Shown here piece after piece: positions 8,701 to 16,888 of a stretch of DNA of 64,000 nucleotides. This DNA is from Bacteroidales bacterium UBA4788. Its GTDB lineage: Bacteria > Bacteroidota > Bacteroidia > Bacteroidales > VadinHA17. The position numbers were made by a program, and so were the translations under genes. How positions within the stretch are numbered: position 1 is the stretch's first letter; the number at the start of each line of letters is the position of its first letter. The DNA is taken from the NCBI GenBank assembly GCA_002402965.1, contig DHGW01000014.1:1-64000 (forward strand). The letters run 5' to 3'. The notes beneath the pieces were generated by a model. The model was not told where the DNA came from. It searched no databases and saw only the letters and a program-made list of their open reading frames with translations.

Positions 8701-9202
8701 ACTGCTGCAGCAGTTTGCGTATCGTCTGGTGATCCGGGTCCTGCGGCATTTTCAGCTCCGGTTTCGTTTCATGCGCCAGGTAGCGGTCCGCCTCCAGGCT
8801 GTTTATATAGCTGGCTATCAGGCCGGCGAAATTATTGAGCAGGTCGTGTTCCTCCTTCAGGAAGGGACCCTCATCCTCCTGCATGAAGGAGCGGGTGTAG
8901 CATACCTCCACCGAACCCTCTCCGCTGATGGTGTCAAAGCCCTGCACAATCTTCCATTCCGTATCGGTGAAGCCGGGGGTATCGAATGCCTGTCCGAGGA
9001 ATTTTATTCGCGCGACGGTGTAGTCAGGATACTGAAATGCGTCAGGAAGCTCGAGGACGAGATGCATGAGCGTCTCCTCTATTGGCTTCCTCTCCTTGAG
9101 TATCTGCGTGGCGCGGTTGACGCATGCCAGTTCTTTCAGGCGCTCCTGTTGGGCATGAATGTCAGGCGTATAACCGCTGCCGGAATCGGGAAAATCGTTC
9201 AT
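5756..9202 (-). CDS. GAF / receiver / PEP-pyruvate-binding (PPDK_N) fusion protein
   Basis: 1148 residues. Residues about 20-140 read as a GAF-like sensor (CYTRSFMQEDEGPFLKEE). Residues about 225-325 look like a degenerate receiver (HYDMIIIMVGVDKSNPMN) and about 333-480 a second receiver with acidic start VILIVEDSPD and a candidate phosphoacceptor Asp411 in GVISDMRFPRNGE. Residues about 590-1000 are the ATP-grasp domain of PEP synthase/pyruvate phosphate dikinase: FAGGSLGGKGRGLAF and KPLAVRSSSLFEDS. The swivelling phosphohistidine domain and PEP/pyruvate TIM barrel of true PEP synthase are absent. It is therefore probably a phosphotransferase or regulatory protein, not a gluconeogenic PEP synthase. 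Uncharacterised homologues exist in Bacteroidota. Single gene, with about 130 bases to korB upstream. Confidence 0.85.
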   Translation of the reverse strand: MNDFPDSGSGYTPDIHAQQERLKELACVNRATQILKERKPIEETLMHLVLELPDAFQYPDYTVARIKFLGQAFDTPGFTDTEWKIVQGFDTISGEGSVEVCYTRSFMQEDEGPFLKEEHDLLNNFAGLIASYINSLEADRYLAHETKPELKMPQDPDHQTIRKLLQQFLDRHNAERDVFHDLMPFMVREILLVASLYDAYSIEGEGRFSDYMLGEYYQMSLTTIPRITGVSGEDESFSRLEARHYDMIIIMVGVDKSNPMNLCRKIKQKYPYIPTYILLNNPGDIPWVQEQKRLGVPFDNLFVWTGESKVFFAMAKLLEDKVNVGNDTQKGLTGVILIVEDSPDYYSTYVPMLYTLVLEQTRILIEDVSSDELYKVLKLRARPKILLATTWEEAMSIYAKYKDSLLGVISDMRFPRNGELCDMAGYDMIRLIREEQPNLPTVLQSSDPGNARFAEQLKANFINKNSESLLQDIKSFITYYLGFGHFVYRDTKGRQIAVAKSMKEFEAFLKTVPEDSLVYHAMKNHFSLWLMARGEVKVAKIINPVKISDFKSLREMREFLINLIRKRRREMNKGKVVNFDESVMIDESNVVSFAGGSLGGKGRGLAFISTLIYSFELGRLLPGINVRTPVTAIIGTDEFDQFMDTNRLWEVVSHEKDFTALQKQFLAGTISDELEHKLSVFIRLNNKPLAVRSSSLFEDSLSQPFSGIFGTYLLPNNHPDPEVRLIQLIGAIKLVFSSIYSDNSRIYFEAVNYKVEQEKMAVVIQAVVGHRYGEIFYPHISGTAQSFNFYPVANMTPHDGFAVAAVGLGQYVLDGERAFRFSPAYPALDIVSIRDLTRYSQTEFYAVNLAQSEVDLLQGENAGLVKLDISRAESDGTLTHAASVYSVDDDTLKPGLSMPGPRVVNFANILKYDYLPLANTVKTVLEVVREAFGAPVEIEYAVDLDKDEDGRATFYLLQIKPLVGSGAGYSIDPESVFNEDTLLVSRKSMGNGLVEGITDIIYVEPDRFDNLKTNEMAEEIDAINRKMLAQGRKYVLIGPGRWGTKDRFLGIPVEWPQISNARIIVEVSLPNFHVDASQGSHFFHNVTSMSIGYLAVNEATAEGVIMWNKLRNQKEIGKGHWFRHVRFPKPMVIRMDGKIGMAVISLGS

Positions 9203-9257
9203 CAGGGCATCAGGTAAACTATGGTGCCAAAGTAAACAAAAACAGAATAAGTTAGAA

Positions 9258-9288
9258 CAGCCGGCCCCGTATCTTCCGGAACCGGCTG
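9258..9288 (-). terminator. Weak hairpin, possible korAB terminator
   Basis: CAGCCGG (9258-9264) pairs with CCGGCTG (9282-9288) around a 17-base loop. On the minus strand it is followed by a U-rich but interrupted tract. It lies about 50 bases after korB. Weak evidence. Confidence 0.35.
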
Positions 9289-9336
9289 CTATTCATGACC
9301 CGTTGCCTTCAGGCAGCGGTTTATTTGCAGAAGCAG

Positions 9337-10359
9337 TTACTTCATCTCCCAGGTTGCACCGCTTCTCATGAGTTCATCAACTGTCCTGATCTTTGACTTC
9401 GCCTGCACCCTTTCGTGCTGTTCGATCATGGCGGCGCTATAAGTCTGGGCATTGATGGCCCTGATCACACCAAGTGCCACGGGGTACTCCGGAAGCGACA
9501 TCCCGGCAAGCCTGTAGTGAATACCAGGGTTGGATTCATGAGCGTCATGGGTAAGGATATCCTTCTCCGTGATGCCGTTCTCGCCCAGTTTGACGACCTT
9601 CAGCTTGAGATCCTTGAGGATGATGCCCTTGTCGCGGTTTTTTCCGAAGATCATCTTCTCGCCGTGGTGCAGGATGATAGTGTTGTCATCACGCGTCTCC
9701 TTGCTTGTAAAGGCATCAAAAGCCCCGTCGTTGAAGATGACACAATTCTGAAGCACCTCAACCACTGCAGTGCCGTGGAATCCGGCTGCCACCTTGTAGA
9801 CCTCGTTCGAGAGCTGCAGGTTATAATCGACTGTGCGGGCGAAGAAACGTCCGTTGGCGCCAATGGTCAGTTCACCGATCTTGAAGGGCTCTTCAATGGT
9901 GCCATAGGGCGAAGTCTTGGTCGTGAGGCCCTTCTTCGAAGTAGGTGAATACTGCCCTTTGGTAAGACCGTAGATCTCATTGTTGAAGAGGATGATCTTG
10001 ATGTCGATGTTACGCCTGATGGCATGGATATAGTGGTTTCCTCCGATAGCCAGCGCATCGCCGTCACCGGTCATCTCCCAGACAATCAGGTCAGGGTTGG
10101 CCACCTTTATGCCAGTGGCAATTGCCGCAGCCCTGCCGTGGATACTGTGGAAACCGTAGGTGTTCATGTAGTACGGAAGTCTGGAAGAGCATCCGATACC
10201 CGAAACGAAGACATATTGTTCCTTCGGTATATCGAGTTCTGCCAGCGTCTTCTGGAGTGAGGCCAGGATACCGTGGTCGCCGCATCCCGGGCACCATCTT
10301 ACTTCCTGGTCGCTCTTGAAATCCTTAGCTATGTAGTGGTTATTATTCGTTTCAGCCAT
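9337..10359 (-). CDS. korB: 2-oxoacid:ferredoxin oxidoreductase, beta subunit
   Basis: 340 residues. Thiamine-diphosphate-binding subunit of a 2-oxoacid (probably 2-oxoglutarate) ferredoxin oxidoreductase. RWCPGCGDHGILASLQ carries Cys residues for the 4Fe-4S cluster, a third Cys lies in GIGCSSRLPYYMNTYG, and the TPP/Mg motif is GDGDALAIGG with the downstream Asn in FNNEIYGLTKGQYSPTS. The C-terminus (SGATWEMK) is typical of KorB. It overlaps korA by 8 bases. The complex makes or consumes reduced ferredoxin in the anaerobic TCA branch; substrate preference over pyruvate is inferred from subunit layout. Confidence 0.93.
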   Translation of the reverse strand: MAETNNNHYIAKDFKSDQEVRWCPGCGDHGILASLQKTLAELDIPKEQYVFVSGIGCSSRLPYYMNTYGFHSIHGRAAAIATGIKVANPDLIVWEMTGDGDALAIGGNHYIHAIRRNIDIKIILFNNEIYGLTKGQYSPTSKKGLTTKTSPYGTIEEPFKIGELTIGANGRFFARTVDYNLQLSNEVYKVAAGFHGTAVVEVLQNCVIFNDGAFDAFTSKETRDDNTIILHHGEKMIFGKNRDKGIILKDLKLKVVKLGENGITEKDILTHDAHESNPGIHYRLAGMSLPEYPVALGVIRAINAQTYSAAMIEQHERVQAKSKIRTVDELMRSGATWEMK

Positions 10360-12205
10360 TTTTCTTACCCTCCAGCAGTTTAATACAGTAATCCTTTATC
10401 TCTTTGACGGTGAACGGGAGTCCCTGGACCTTGTTGTACTGGTGATACGAGTACTTCTGGTGCTTCATTCTAAGGAAGTTGGCAAACTGACCCGTATTCA
10501 GTTCGCATACCACCCGTTTCTCGAATCCGGCGAACACCTTCGCGGTGTTTTTCGGCAGGGGTCTGATATAGTTGAAGTTGACAGCTGAGACTTTGTATCC
10601 CTCCTCCTGCAGTTCGCGTACTGCGGTGGTGACTGGTCCGTAGCTGCTGCCCCAGCCTATCACAAGCAGGTCGCCGGTCTTCTTGCCAGTGACCTTCAGG
10701 TCAGGCACATCACTGACGATCCGTTCAACCTTATCGTCACGCGTTTTGACCATGAATTCGTGGTTCTCGGGTGTATAGGAGACGCTACCCTTGATTGTCT
10801 TTTCCAGTCCGCCTACCCTGTGCTCAAGTCCGGGGGTACCGGGTACGGCCCATTTGCGGACTAGTGTCTTCGGGTCTCTCTCGTAAGCGAGGAACTCTTT
10901 GTCACTCTTCACTGCATACGGTACGGTAATGGACGGCATATCCTTCATTGAGGGTATCTTCCATGGTTCGGAGCCGTTTGCCAGGTAGCTGTCAGTGAGC
11001 AGAATCACCGGCGTCATATGTTCTATTGCGATCTTTGCGGCCTGGAAGGCGAAAAGGAAGCAGTCTGACGGTGTCCCGGCGGCGATGACGGGCACGGGAC
11101 TTTCGCCGTTGCGGCCGTAGAGGGCCTGCCACAGGTCCGCCTGTTCGGTTTTTGTGGGGAGTCCTGTTGATGGGCCTCCTCTCTGTACGTCTATAACCAC
11201 AAGCGGCAGTTCGGTCATCACAGCCAGGTTGAGGGCTTCCGACTTCAGCGCCAGCCCGGGACCGGAGGTTGATGTTACCGCAAGGCGACCTGCAAAGCTG
11301 GCGCCGATGGCGGTGCATATACCTGCGATCTCATCCTCCGCCTGGAGGCTCTTGACGCCCATGTCTTTTCTTAGCGCCAGCTCCTCGAGGATACCGGTTG
11401 CCGGGGTGATGGGGTATGAGCCGATGAAGAGCTTGAGGTCTGCCTTTTCGGCGGCGGCAAGCAAGCCCCATGAGGTGGCCTGGTTGCCGTTGATGTTACG
11501 GTAGGTGCCCTTGGCAATCGGCGCGGGACCGACCCTGTATGACGGTGTCAGTGCCTCGATGGTCTCGCCATAGTAATAACCGGCCCTCAGAACCTTGCTG
11601 TTGGCCTCGGCTACGAGGGGCTTCTTTCCGAATTTCTCCTCAATGAAGTCTTCAGTGTACTTAAGTTGGCTGTCGAAAAGCCAGTAAACCATCCCGAGCG
11701 CAAACATGTTTTTGGTGCGCAGGACGGTCTTCGGATCGATCTCCATACCCTTGAGGGCCTCCTTCACCAGGGTGCTGATGGGCGCCGCAATGAGGTTCAT
11801 CGAATCAAGCTTGTCCTCAGCGAACGGATCCGCCTTGTAGCCTGCCCTCTGTATCAGTTTTTCATTGAAGTTGTCAGAGTCATAAATAATGGTGGAACCT
11901 TTCCTGAGCCACCTGGCATTGGCACGAATGGCAGCGGGATTCATCGCAACAAGTATGTCGGTGAAGTCACCCGGAGTGTTAATCAGCTTGTGTCCGATGT
12001 GTACCTGAAAGCCGGATACGCCTCCCACGGTCCCCTGCGGAGCCCTGATCTCCGCCGGATAATCAGGGAAGGTGGATATGTCATGTCCGAACAGGGCCGA
12101 CGTGTTGGAGAAGAGGGTGCCTGTAAGCTGCATCCCATCCCCGGAGTCGCCTGAGAACCTGATCACCACCGCATCCTTCTCAATGACCTTTGATCTTTTT
12201 CCCAT
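10352..12205 (-). CDS. korA: 2-oxoacid:ferredoxin oxidoreductase, fused gamma-alpha subunit
   Basis: 617 residues. The gamma domain comes first (about 1-190: VIRFSGDSGDGMQLTGTLF, RAPQGTVGGVSGFQVHIG, DILVAMNPAA), then the alpha/pyrimidine-binding domain (about 220-617: GSYPITPATGILEELA, QAEDEIAGICTAIGASFAG, TSTSGPGLALKSEALNLAV, VDVQRGGPSTGLPTKTEQ). This gamma-alpha fusion is the usual two-subunit Kor form. The pair korA-korB is cotranscribed with overlapping ends. A TATATTTG box about 80 bases upstream of ATG 12205 gives the likely promoter and a leader of about 75 bases. Confidence 0.94.
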   Translation of the reverse strand: MGKRSKVIEKDAVVIRFSGDSGDGMQLTGTLFSNTSALFGHDISTFPDYPAEIRAPQGTVGGVSGFQVHIGHKLINTPGDFTDILVAMNPAAIRANARWLRKGSTIIYDSDNFNEKLIQRAGYKADPFAEDKLDSMNLIAAPISTLVKEALKGMEIDPKTVLRTKNMFALGMVYWLFDSQLKYTEDFIEEKFGKKPLVAEANSKVLRAGYYYGETIEALTPSYRVGPAPIAKGTYRNINGNQATSWGLLAAAEKADLKLFIGSYPITPATGILEELALRKDMGVKSLQAEDEIAGICTAIGASFAGRLAVTSTSGPGLALKSEALNLAVMTELPLVVIDVQRGGPSTGLPTKTEQADLWQALYGRNGESPVPVIAAGTPSDCFLFAFQAAKIAIEHMTPVILLTDSYLANGSEPWKIPSMKDMPSITVPYAVKSDKEFLAYERDPKTLVRKWAVPGTPGLEHRVGGLEKTIKGSVSYTPENHEFMVKTRDDKVERIVSDVPDLKVTGKKTGDLLVIGWGSSYGPVTTAVRELQEEGYKVSAVNFNYIRPLPKNTAKVFAGFEKRVVCELNTGQFANFLRMKHQKYSYHQYNKVQGLPFTVKEIKDYCIKLLEGKKNG

Positions 12206-12285
12206 GATAATTGTAAAGTATTTGGTTTTAATTAGTCCCTATGAAAAGAGTAACCGTAATTGAAGAAGCTAAGTTCAGTATTAAG

Positions 12286-12293
12286 CAAATATA
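12286..12293 (-). promoter_or_regulatory. Bacteroidota -7 box (TATATTTG) of korAB
   Basis: Perfect TAnnTTTG on the minus strand, 80 bases before korA. The predicted start is near 12279. No clear -33 TTTG at the standard spacing. Confidence 0.5.
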
Positions 12294-12401
12294 ACCGTAT
12301 GATTTTGGTCATGTTTGCTTTGACCTTTCAAACAGTCCCGAAGGAGAGAAAAATACCCGGGCAGGGAATTATGCAACTGGCCGGGCAAATCTCCGGTGCC
12401 T

Positions 12402-13208
12402 TCAAGACCAGATATCAGCCTTCCGGAGGTTGATGGCCTGCTCGAAGAACATCCTTGCGATCTTCTCGAACCAGTCAGTATAGTCAGATACAAAAAAGAG
12501 ATCTTCGCCGGTCTCACCCCTGTTTACCAGGTTATTCTTTTCAAGTGTTTCCTTCAGCCTGGCAGCCACGATGCGTGCCGAGTCAACCACCTCCACGTTG
12601 AAGTTGAAGAACTTGCTGATCTGGTTTCGGATGATCGGGTAATGGGTGCAACCCAGTATCAGCGCATCTATATCCTTTAGTTTCGTGTCAGAGAGGTAAG
12701 TGCGGATGATAGCATTGCTGATATCGTCAAAGATGAAACCCTCCTCAATCATCGGCACCAGAAGAGGTGTTGCAAGTGAGGCCAGCGTGGTTGCCGGAGC
12801 AGCCTCGAGAAGCTTCTTTTCATACTCACCTGAGCTGATGGTGCGCTTGGTGCCTATAACACCAAGTTTCTGAAAGTTCCGGGAGGCGCAGTATTCAACC
12901 ACCGGGTTGATGACGTCAAGTATTATTACCCTGTCACCGTATTCGGCCAGCAGGTGTTCATAGGCAGAGGCGGAGGCGGAGTTGCAGGCAATGAGTACCA
13001 GCTTGGCATCAAATCCCATCAGGAATTCAGTGATGCGCCGCGAATAACCCCTGATGGCCTCCTCTGACTTGTCACCGTACGGGAGGTGTGCGGTGTCACC
13101 AAAGTAGATGATACGTTCACCGGGAAGCAACTGGCGGATGGCGTGCGCCACCGTGAGCCCTCCCACACCTGAGTCAAATACCCCAATCGGACGGTTACTT
13201 GCTTCCAT
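12402..13208 (-). CDS. murI: Glutamate racemase
   Basis: 268 residues from ATG 13208. It supplies D-glutamate for peptidoglycan. Family motifs: RPIGVFDSGVGGLTVAHAI, the first catalytic Cys in LIACNSASASAYEHL, and the second in LILGCTHYPIIRNQI. The in-frame extension to 13250 crosses a hairpin and lacks similarity, so ATG 13208 is used. It sits about 60 bases downstream of an ompH/skp gene on the same strand; a perfect 9-bp hairpin occupies that spacer. Confidence 0.96.
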   Translation of the reverse strand: MEASNRPIGVFDSGVGGLTVAHAIRQLLPGERIIYFGDTAHLPYGDKSEEAIRGYSRRITEFLMGFDAKLVLIACNSASASAYEHLLAEYGDRVIILDVINPVVEYCASRNFQKLGVIGTKRTISSGEYEKKLLEAAPATTLASLATPLLVPMIEEGFIFDDISNAIIRTYLSDTKLKDIDALILGCTHYPIIRNQISKFFNFNVEVVDSARIVAARLKETLEKNNLVNRGETGEDLFFVSDYTDWFEKIARMFFEQAINLRKADIWS

Positions 13209-13225
13209 ACTGATGTAATGTGAGA

Positions 13226-13247
13226 CTGCCCGCCGGGAGGCGGGCAG
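13226..13247. repeat. Perfect GC-rich hairpin between ompH and murI
   Basis: CTGCCCGCC (13226-13234), loop GGGA, GGCGGGCAG (13239-13247). No U-tract follows on either strand, so it is not an ordinary intrinsic terminator; it may be an mRNA processing or attenuation structure in the ompH-murI transcript, or a REP-like unit. Confidence 0.6.
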
Positions 13248-13271
13248 CACTGATAATTAATTTTAGTGTCG

Positions 13272-13787
13272 TTATTCCTTTATTCCCAGCTTAGTCTTCA
13301 CCAGCGGCGTGATGTCGGTACTTTTCACAGTATCAACATATACCAGGGTACGGACATCATATATATAAATGTAACCGCCCTCCTTTGCCACAGCATTGAT
13401 CGCGTTGGTGGCCTTCTCGATGATGGGATTCAGCAGCTCAGCCTGCTTCTCCTGCAACAGGGTCTGTGCCTGCTGCTGGAAGTTGTTGATGCGGGTCTGC
13501 ATGTCAGCCAGCTCCTGCTCCTTGTTAGCCTTCACCAGGTCAGTAAGGTTCTTGTTCTCCTTAACATACTGGTCAAGCTTGTTGTTGTATTCAACCTGCA
13601 TCAGTTCCAAAGCATTTGTAAGCTCCTGTCCGTATGCATTGTAATTCTTCATGGCAGTATCGTAATCAGGCATGGCCATGATGATGTCATCGCGGTTGAT
13701 GTGACCTGTCTTGAATGACTGCGCAAATCCATCCTGTGCCGTGAAAATCAGTGCAGCAAACAGGAGTATCCCAAATACTTTTTTCAT
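13272..13787 (-). CDS. OmpH/Skp family periplasmic chaperone (second copy)
   Basis: 171 residues from ATG 13787 (a TTG five codons earlier is an unlikely alternative). Signal peptide KKVFGILLFAALIFTAQDGFAQ, then FKTGHINRDDIIMAMPDYDTA, the usual opening of Skp-like proteins, and a long charged coiled coil (about 45-125) rich in Glu, Lys and Gln. The C-terminal strand GYIYIYDVRTLVYVD closes the trimerising body. It likely holds outer-membrane proteins in transit for the BamA machine encoded just upstream. It has its own TACATTTG -7 box after the first ompH gene. Confidence 0.92.
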   Translation of the reverse strand: MKKVFGILLFAALIFTAQDGFAQSFKTGHINRDDIIMAMPDYDTAMKNYNAYGQELTNALELMQVEYNNKLDQYVKENKNLTDLVKANKEQELADMQTRINNFQQQAQTLLQEKQAELLNPIIEKATNAINAVAKEGGYIYIYDVRTLVYVDTVKSTDITPLVKTKLGIKE

Positions 13788-13813
13788 TGTCTTTTTTTTC
13801 AATTTTTAACGTG

Positions 13814-13821
13814 CAAATGTA
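13814..13821 (-). promoter_or_regulatory. Internal -7 box (TACATTTG) before the second ompH gene
   Basis: Perfect TAnnTTTG, 26 bases before ATG 13787 and just past the stop of the first ompH gene, so the second copy can be transcribed separately from bamA. Confidence 0.5.
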
Positions 13822-13826
13822 ATTAA

Positions 13827-14342
13827 TTAATTCTTATAACCCAGTTTCTGAAGGACCTGATCGGAGAGGTCATATCTTGGATTGGCAAAGAGTATGTTGG
13901 ACCCTGCGGAGGTATCGAATATCACCGCATAGCTGCCCTCGACGGAGATCTCCTTGATCGCCTTCAGTATCTGATCCTGAATCGGTTTTACCAGTTCCTC
14001 GCGTTTCTTGTAGAGTTCGCCCTCCATGCCGAAATACATGTTCTGCAGGTCTTTCACCTCTTTTTCCTTGGTTATGATGGCCTCTTCCATTTTCTTTTTC
14101 TGATCCTGTGAGAGAAGCACCACCTCTGCCTGGTAGTCCTTGTACATTTGCTCCACCACCGCATAGCCATCTGCCACCTCCTTCTCCCATCCTTCGGAGA
14201 GTTTGTCAAGCTGCTGCTGTGCTGCCGTGAATGCAGGTATGTTGTTCCTTATATACTCGCTGTCGACAAAAGCGAATTTCTGCGCCGTGCCGCTGAGTGT
14301 TGCAGCGAGCACCATGACCGTCAGGAAAATGATCTTCTTCAT
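13827..14342 (-). CDS. OmpH/Skp family periplasmic chaperone (first copy)
   Basis: 171 residues. Signal peptide KKIIFLTVMVLAATLSGTAQ, then KFAFVDSEYIRNNIPAFTAA (the canonical Skp opening), a Lys/Glu-rich coiled coil at about 40-125, and the C-terminal strand YAVIFDTSAGSNILFANP. Periplasmic holdase for unfolded outer-membrane proteins. It follows bamA by about 25 bases and precedes a second copy by about 40 bases; the bamA-skp-skp arrangement is common in Bacteroidota. The two copies differ enough in sequence to be old duplicates. Confidence 0.95.
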   Translation of the reverse strand: MKKIIFLTVMVLAATLSGTAQKFAFVDSEYIRNNIPAFTAAQQQLDKLSEGWEKEVADGYAVVEQMYKDYQAEVVLLSQDQKKKMEEAIITKEKEVKDLQNMYFGMEGELYKKREELVKPIQDQILKAIKEISVEGSYAVIFDTSAGSNILFANPRYDLSDQVLQKLGYKN

Positions 14343-14367
14343 TGCTGTTGTGTTTGTGTTGATTTTA

Positions 14368-16869
14368 TCAGAATTGCTGACCTATTACGAAGTGAAACTG
14401 ACTTCCGGAATCTTCTGATGTACCCCAGACCGGGGAATCAAATCCGTATCCCCAGTCTATCCCCAGGAGACCGAACATGGGCAGGTTCGCCCTGAGGCCA
14501 ATTCCTGCCGAACGGTTCATCCTGAAGGGATTGAAATCATTGATGTCATACCATGCTCTTCCCGCCTCCAGGAAAGCCAGTGCAAAGATGGTTGCCTGAG
14601 GGTTAAGGGAGATGGGGTATCGCAGCTCAAGGGTGAGCTTTGAGTAGACGTTACCGGATTCAACTCTCCTGGAAATCCCGTTTTCAATCTTTTCAATCTT
14701 GGGTGTCAGTGAGCCGTTGGTGTAACCCCTGAGGGCAATTACCTCGCGCCCGTAAAAGCTGTATCCGGTCATGCCATCACCACCCACGTAGAAGTTTTCG
14801 AATGGTGATGGGCCTATATCCTTGTTGTAGAAGCCGAGGTAGCCGAAGGCAGCCTTGGCATTCAGGATAAGTTTCTGTTCCGTATTCAGAGGCATATAGT
14901 AGTCCGCCTTGAATACAGCCTTGTAGAACTCAATCCATTTGTATTTTTCTTCGTCTGGCAGGCCTGCCATGTTCTTTCCGCTGATGGCTGAGTACGGCGG
15001 GGTGGCCTGAAGCGAAAGTGAGAATGTTGAACCCTGGCGGGGGAAGATGGTGTTCGGTCCTGCCGAGAACCTGGTGATTTTTGCGCTGAGCGAAGCCAGG
15101 TTAGCGGTACCGTTCGTGAAGAGGAACTGGTAATAACTGTACTTGCTCAGGCTGTACCTCTGGTAGTTTGCATCGTAATAAACAGAGAAGTAGTTGTCAG
15201 GCCACTCGAGCCTCTTGCCAAAGCCGACGGATGCACCATCTATTATCATCGACTGCCTGTCGTCCTCGCCCTTCTTTGACCCGTTTGTCATGAGCGACCG
15301 GAATGCGGATATTGACAGGGTATTGGGTTTCTTGCCTCCGAGCCACGGCTCGATGAATGATACATTATATGACTGGTATACCCGGCCGTTCGACTGTGCC
15401 CTTATCTGGAGCGACTGTCCGTCACCTGAAGGATAGGGTCTCCACTGATCCCACTTGAAGAAGTTGCGCATGGCGAAGTTGTTAAACCTCACCCCCACTG
15501 TTCCCACCAGCATGCCGGCACCCCATCCGCCCGATATCTCGAACTGGTCGTTGGCTTTCTCTTCGAGCTCATAGAGCAGGTCAACGGTGCCGTCAACCTG
15601 GTTGAGCAGCGGTTGCGGGTTGATCTTCTCCGGGTCAAAATGACCCAGTACCGCCACCTGCCTTGCTGAACGAATGAGGTCTTCCTTGCTGAACAGATCA
15701 CCAGGCATCGTGAAGAGCTCACGGCGGGCAACATGTTCATTGGTGCGGGTGTTGCCGGTGATGATCACGTTGCTAAGCGTGGCAGGGTCACCTTCAAAGA
15801 TGCGTACCTCAAGGTCAATGGAGTCACCCTCCACTGTCTTCTCAATTGGAGTGAGCCTGGAGAAGAGATATCCAAAATTGAGGTACAGTGAGCTGACGGC
15901 GTCATCATCAACATTGAGCCTCTTGTCTATCATGGTCTGGTTGTAGACCTCACCGGTCGGGAAGTTAAAGACGCGGGTCAGCTGGTCCTTTGTGTATATG
16001 CTGTTCCCCACCCAGTCTACATTTCTCAGGTAATACTGGTTGCCCTCGTTGATCTTCACCACGAGGGCCATCCTGCCGTCCTCAAGCGCATAGGTGGAGT
16101 CCCCAAGTATGCGGAAATCGCGGAATCCGTTCTCATTGTAGAATTCAGTCAGGCTGTTGCGGTCCTCCTTGAACTTGTCCTCGATGAATTTCGAGCCCTT
16201 GAAGATGTTAAGGTCCTTCTGCTTGGTGTTCTTCATCACACGGCGAAGACGCTTGTCTTCGAAGAACTCGTTGCCCTCAAATTGTATCTGTTCGATCTTT
16301 ACCTTTTCGTTCTTGTTGATGACGAGGTTCAGGATAACATTATTTGGCAGATCGGGGTCATCCTTCTGTATGATGTTCACCTCAGTGTTGAGGAATCCCT
16401 TTTCGATGTAGTGGTCCTTGATAGTCCGTTCGGCCCTGTTGAGAAGGTGGGCGGTGACCTGGGAGCCGCTTGGCAGGCTTAGTTTCTCTGTCAGGTCAGT
16501 CTCCTCTGATTTCCTGATGCCTTCGAATCTGAGAGATGAGAGTCTTGGTCTTTCCTGGAGATATATGTCGAGCCAGACGTTTTCGCCCTCTTTTCCGGTA
16601 ATGGTAATCTTCACATCTGAGAAGAGCCCCTGTTCCCACAGTTTTTTCACTGCAGCGGTGATCACTTCGCCCGGTATCTCCACCTTCTGTCCGATCCTGA
16701 GGCCGGAGATGCCGATGAGGGCATTGGGATCAAGGAACTTCACCCCTGAAATGGTTATGCCGGCAATTGTGTATTCATCAGGGTAGAGGTAACTGGCATA
16801 TTTTTCTTCAGTCTGGGCCGTGGCAATCAACCCTGTCATAAGCAAAGCAAAGAGGGAGATTCTCCGCAT
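14368..16869 (-). CDS. bamA: Outer membrane protein assembly factor BamA
   Basis: 833 residues from ATG 16869. Signal peptide MRRISLFALLMTGLIATAQ, then five POTRA repeats over about residues 25-420 (for example IAGITISGVKFLDPNALIG and VKIEQIQFEGNEFFEDKRL), then a 16-stranded barrel ending in the aromatic C-terminus FHFVIGQQF. The barrel loop signature RGYTNGSL (VIRGF/VRGF-like motif) is visible. It inserts outer-membrane proteins. ATG 16887, overlapping the uppS stop, is an alternative start, but the signal peptide begins at 16869, just after an AAAGGAAAA stretch. Translationally close to uppS (stop at 16889). Confidence 0.95.
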   Translation of the reverse strand: MRRISLFALLMTGLIATAQTEEKYASYLYPDEYTIAGITISGVKFLDPNALIGISGLRIGQKVEIPGEVITAAVKKLWEQGLFSDVKITITGKEGENVWLDIYLQERPRLSSLRFEGIRKSEETDLTEKLSLPSGSQVTAHLLNRAERTIKDHYIEKGFLNTEVNIIQKDDPDLPNNVILNLVINKNEKVKIEQIQFEGNEFFEDKRLRRVMKNTKQKDLNIFKGSKFIEDKFKEDRNSLTEFYNENGFRDFRILGDSTYALEDGRMALVVKINEGNQYYLRNVDWVGNSIYTKDQLTRVFNFPTGEVYNQTMIDKRLNVDDDAVSSLYLNFGYLFSRLTPIEKTVEGDSIDLEVRIFEGDPATLSNVIITGNTRTNEHVARRELFTMPGDLFSKEDLIRSARQVAVLGHFDPEKINPQPLLNQVDGTVDLLYELEEKANDQFEISGGWGAGMLVGTVGVRFNNFAMRNFFKWDQWRPYPSGDGQSLQIRAQSNGRVYQSYNVSFIEPWLGGKKPNTLSISAFRSLMTNGSKKGEDDRQSMIIDGASVGFGKRLEWPDNYFSVYYDANYQRYSLSKYSYYQFLFTNGTANLASLSAKITRFSAGPNTIFPRQGSTFSLSLQATPPYSAISGKNMAGLPDEEKYKWIEFYKAVFKADYYMPLNTEQKLILNAKAAFGYLGFYNKDIGPSPFENFYVGGDGMTGYSFYGREVIALRGYTNGSLTPKIEKIENGISRRVESGNVYSKLTLELRYPISLNPQATIFALAFLEAGRAWYDINDFNPFRMNRSAGIGLRANLPMFGLLGIDWGYGFDSPVWGTSEDSGSQFHFVIGQQF

Positions 16870-16888
16870 AAATTTTCCTTTCATCATC

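Noticed and set aside
8471..9217. A 248-codon plus-strand open frame
   Set aside because: It is antisense to the start of the 1148-residue fusion protein and has no motif of its own.
9289..9300. CATGACCC (reverse of GGGTCATG) near korB
   Set aside because: Only eight bases match the ECF motif, and it lies downstream of the korB stop with no -7 box after it.
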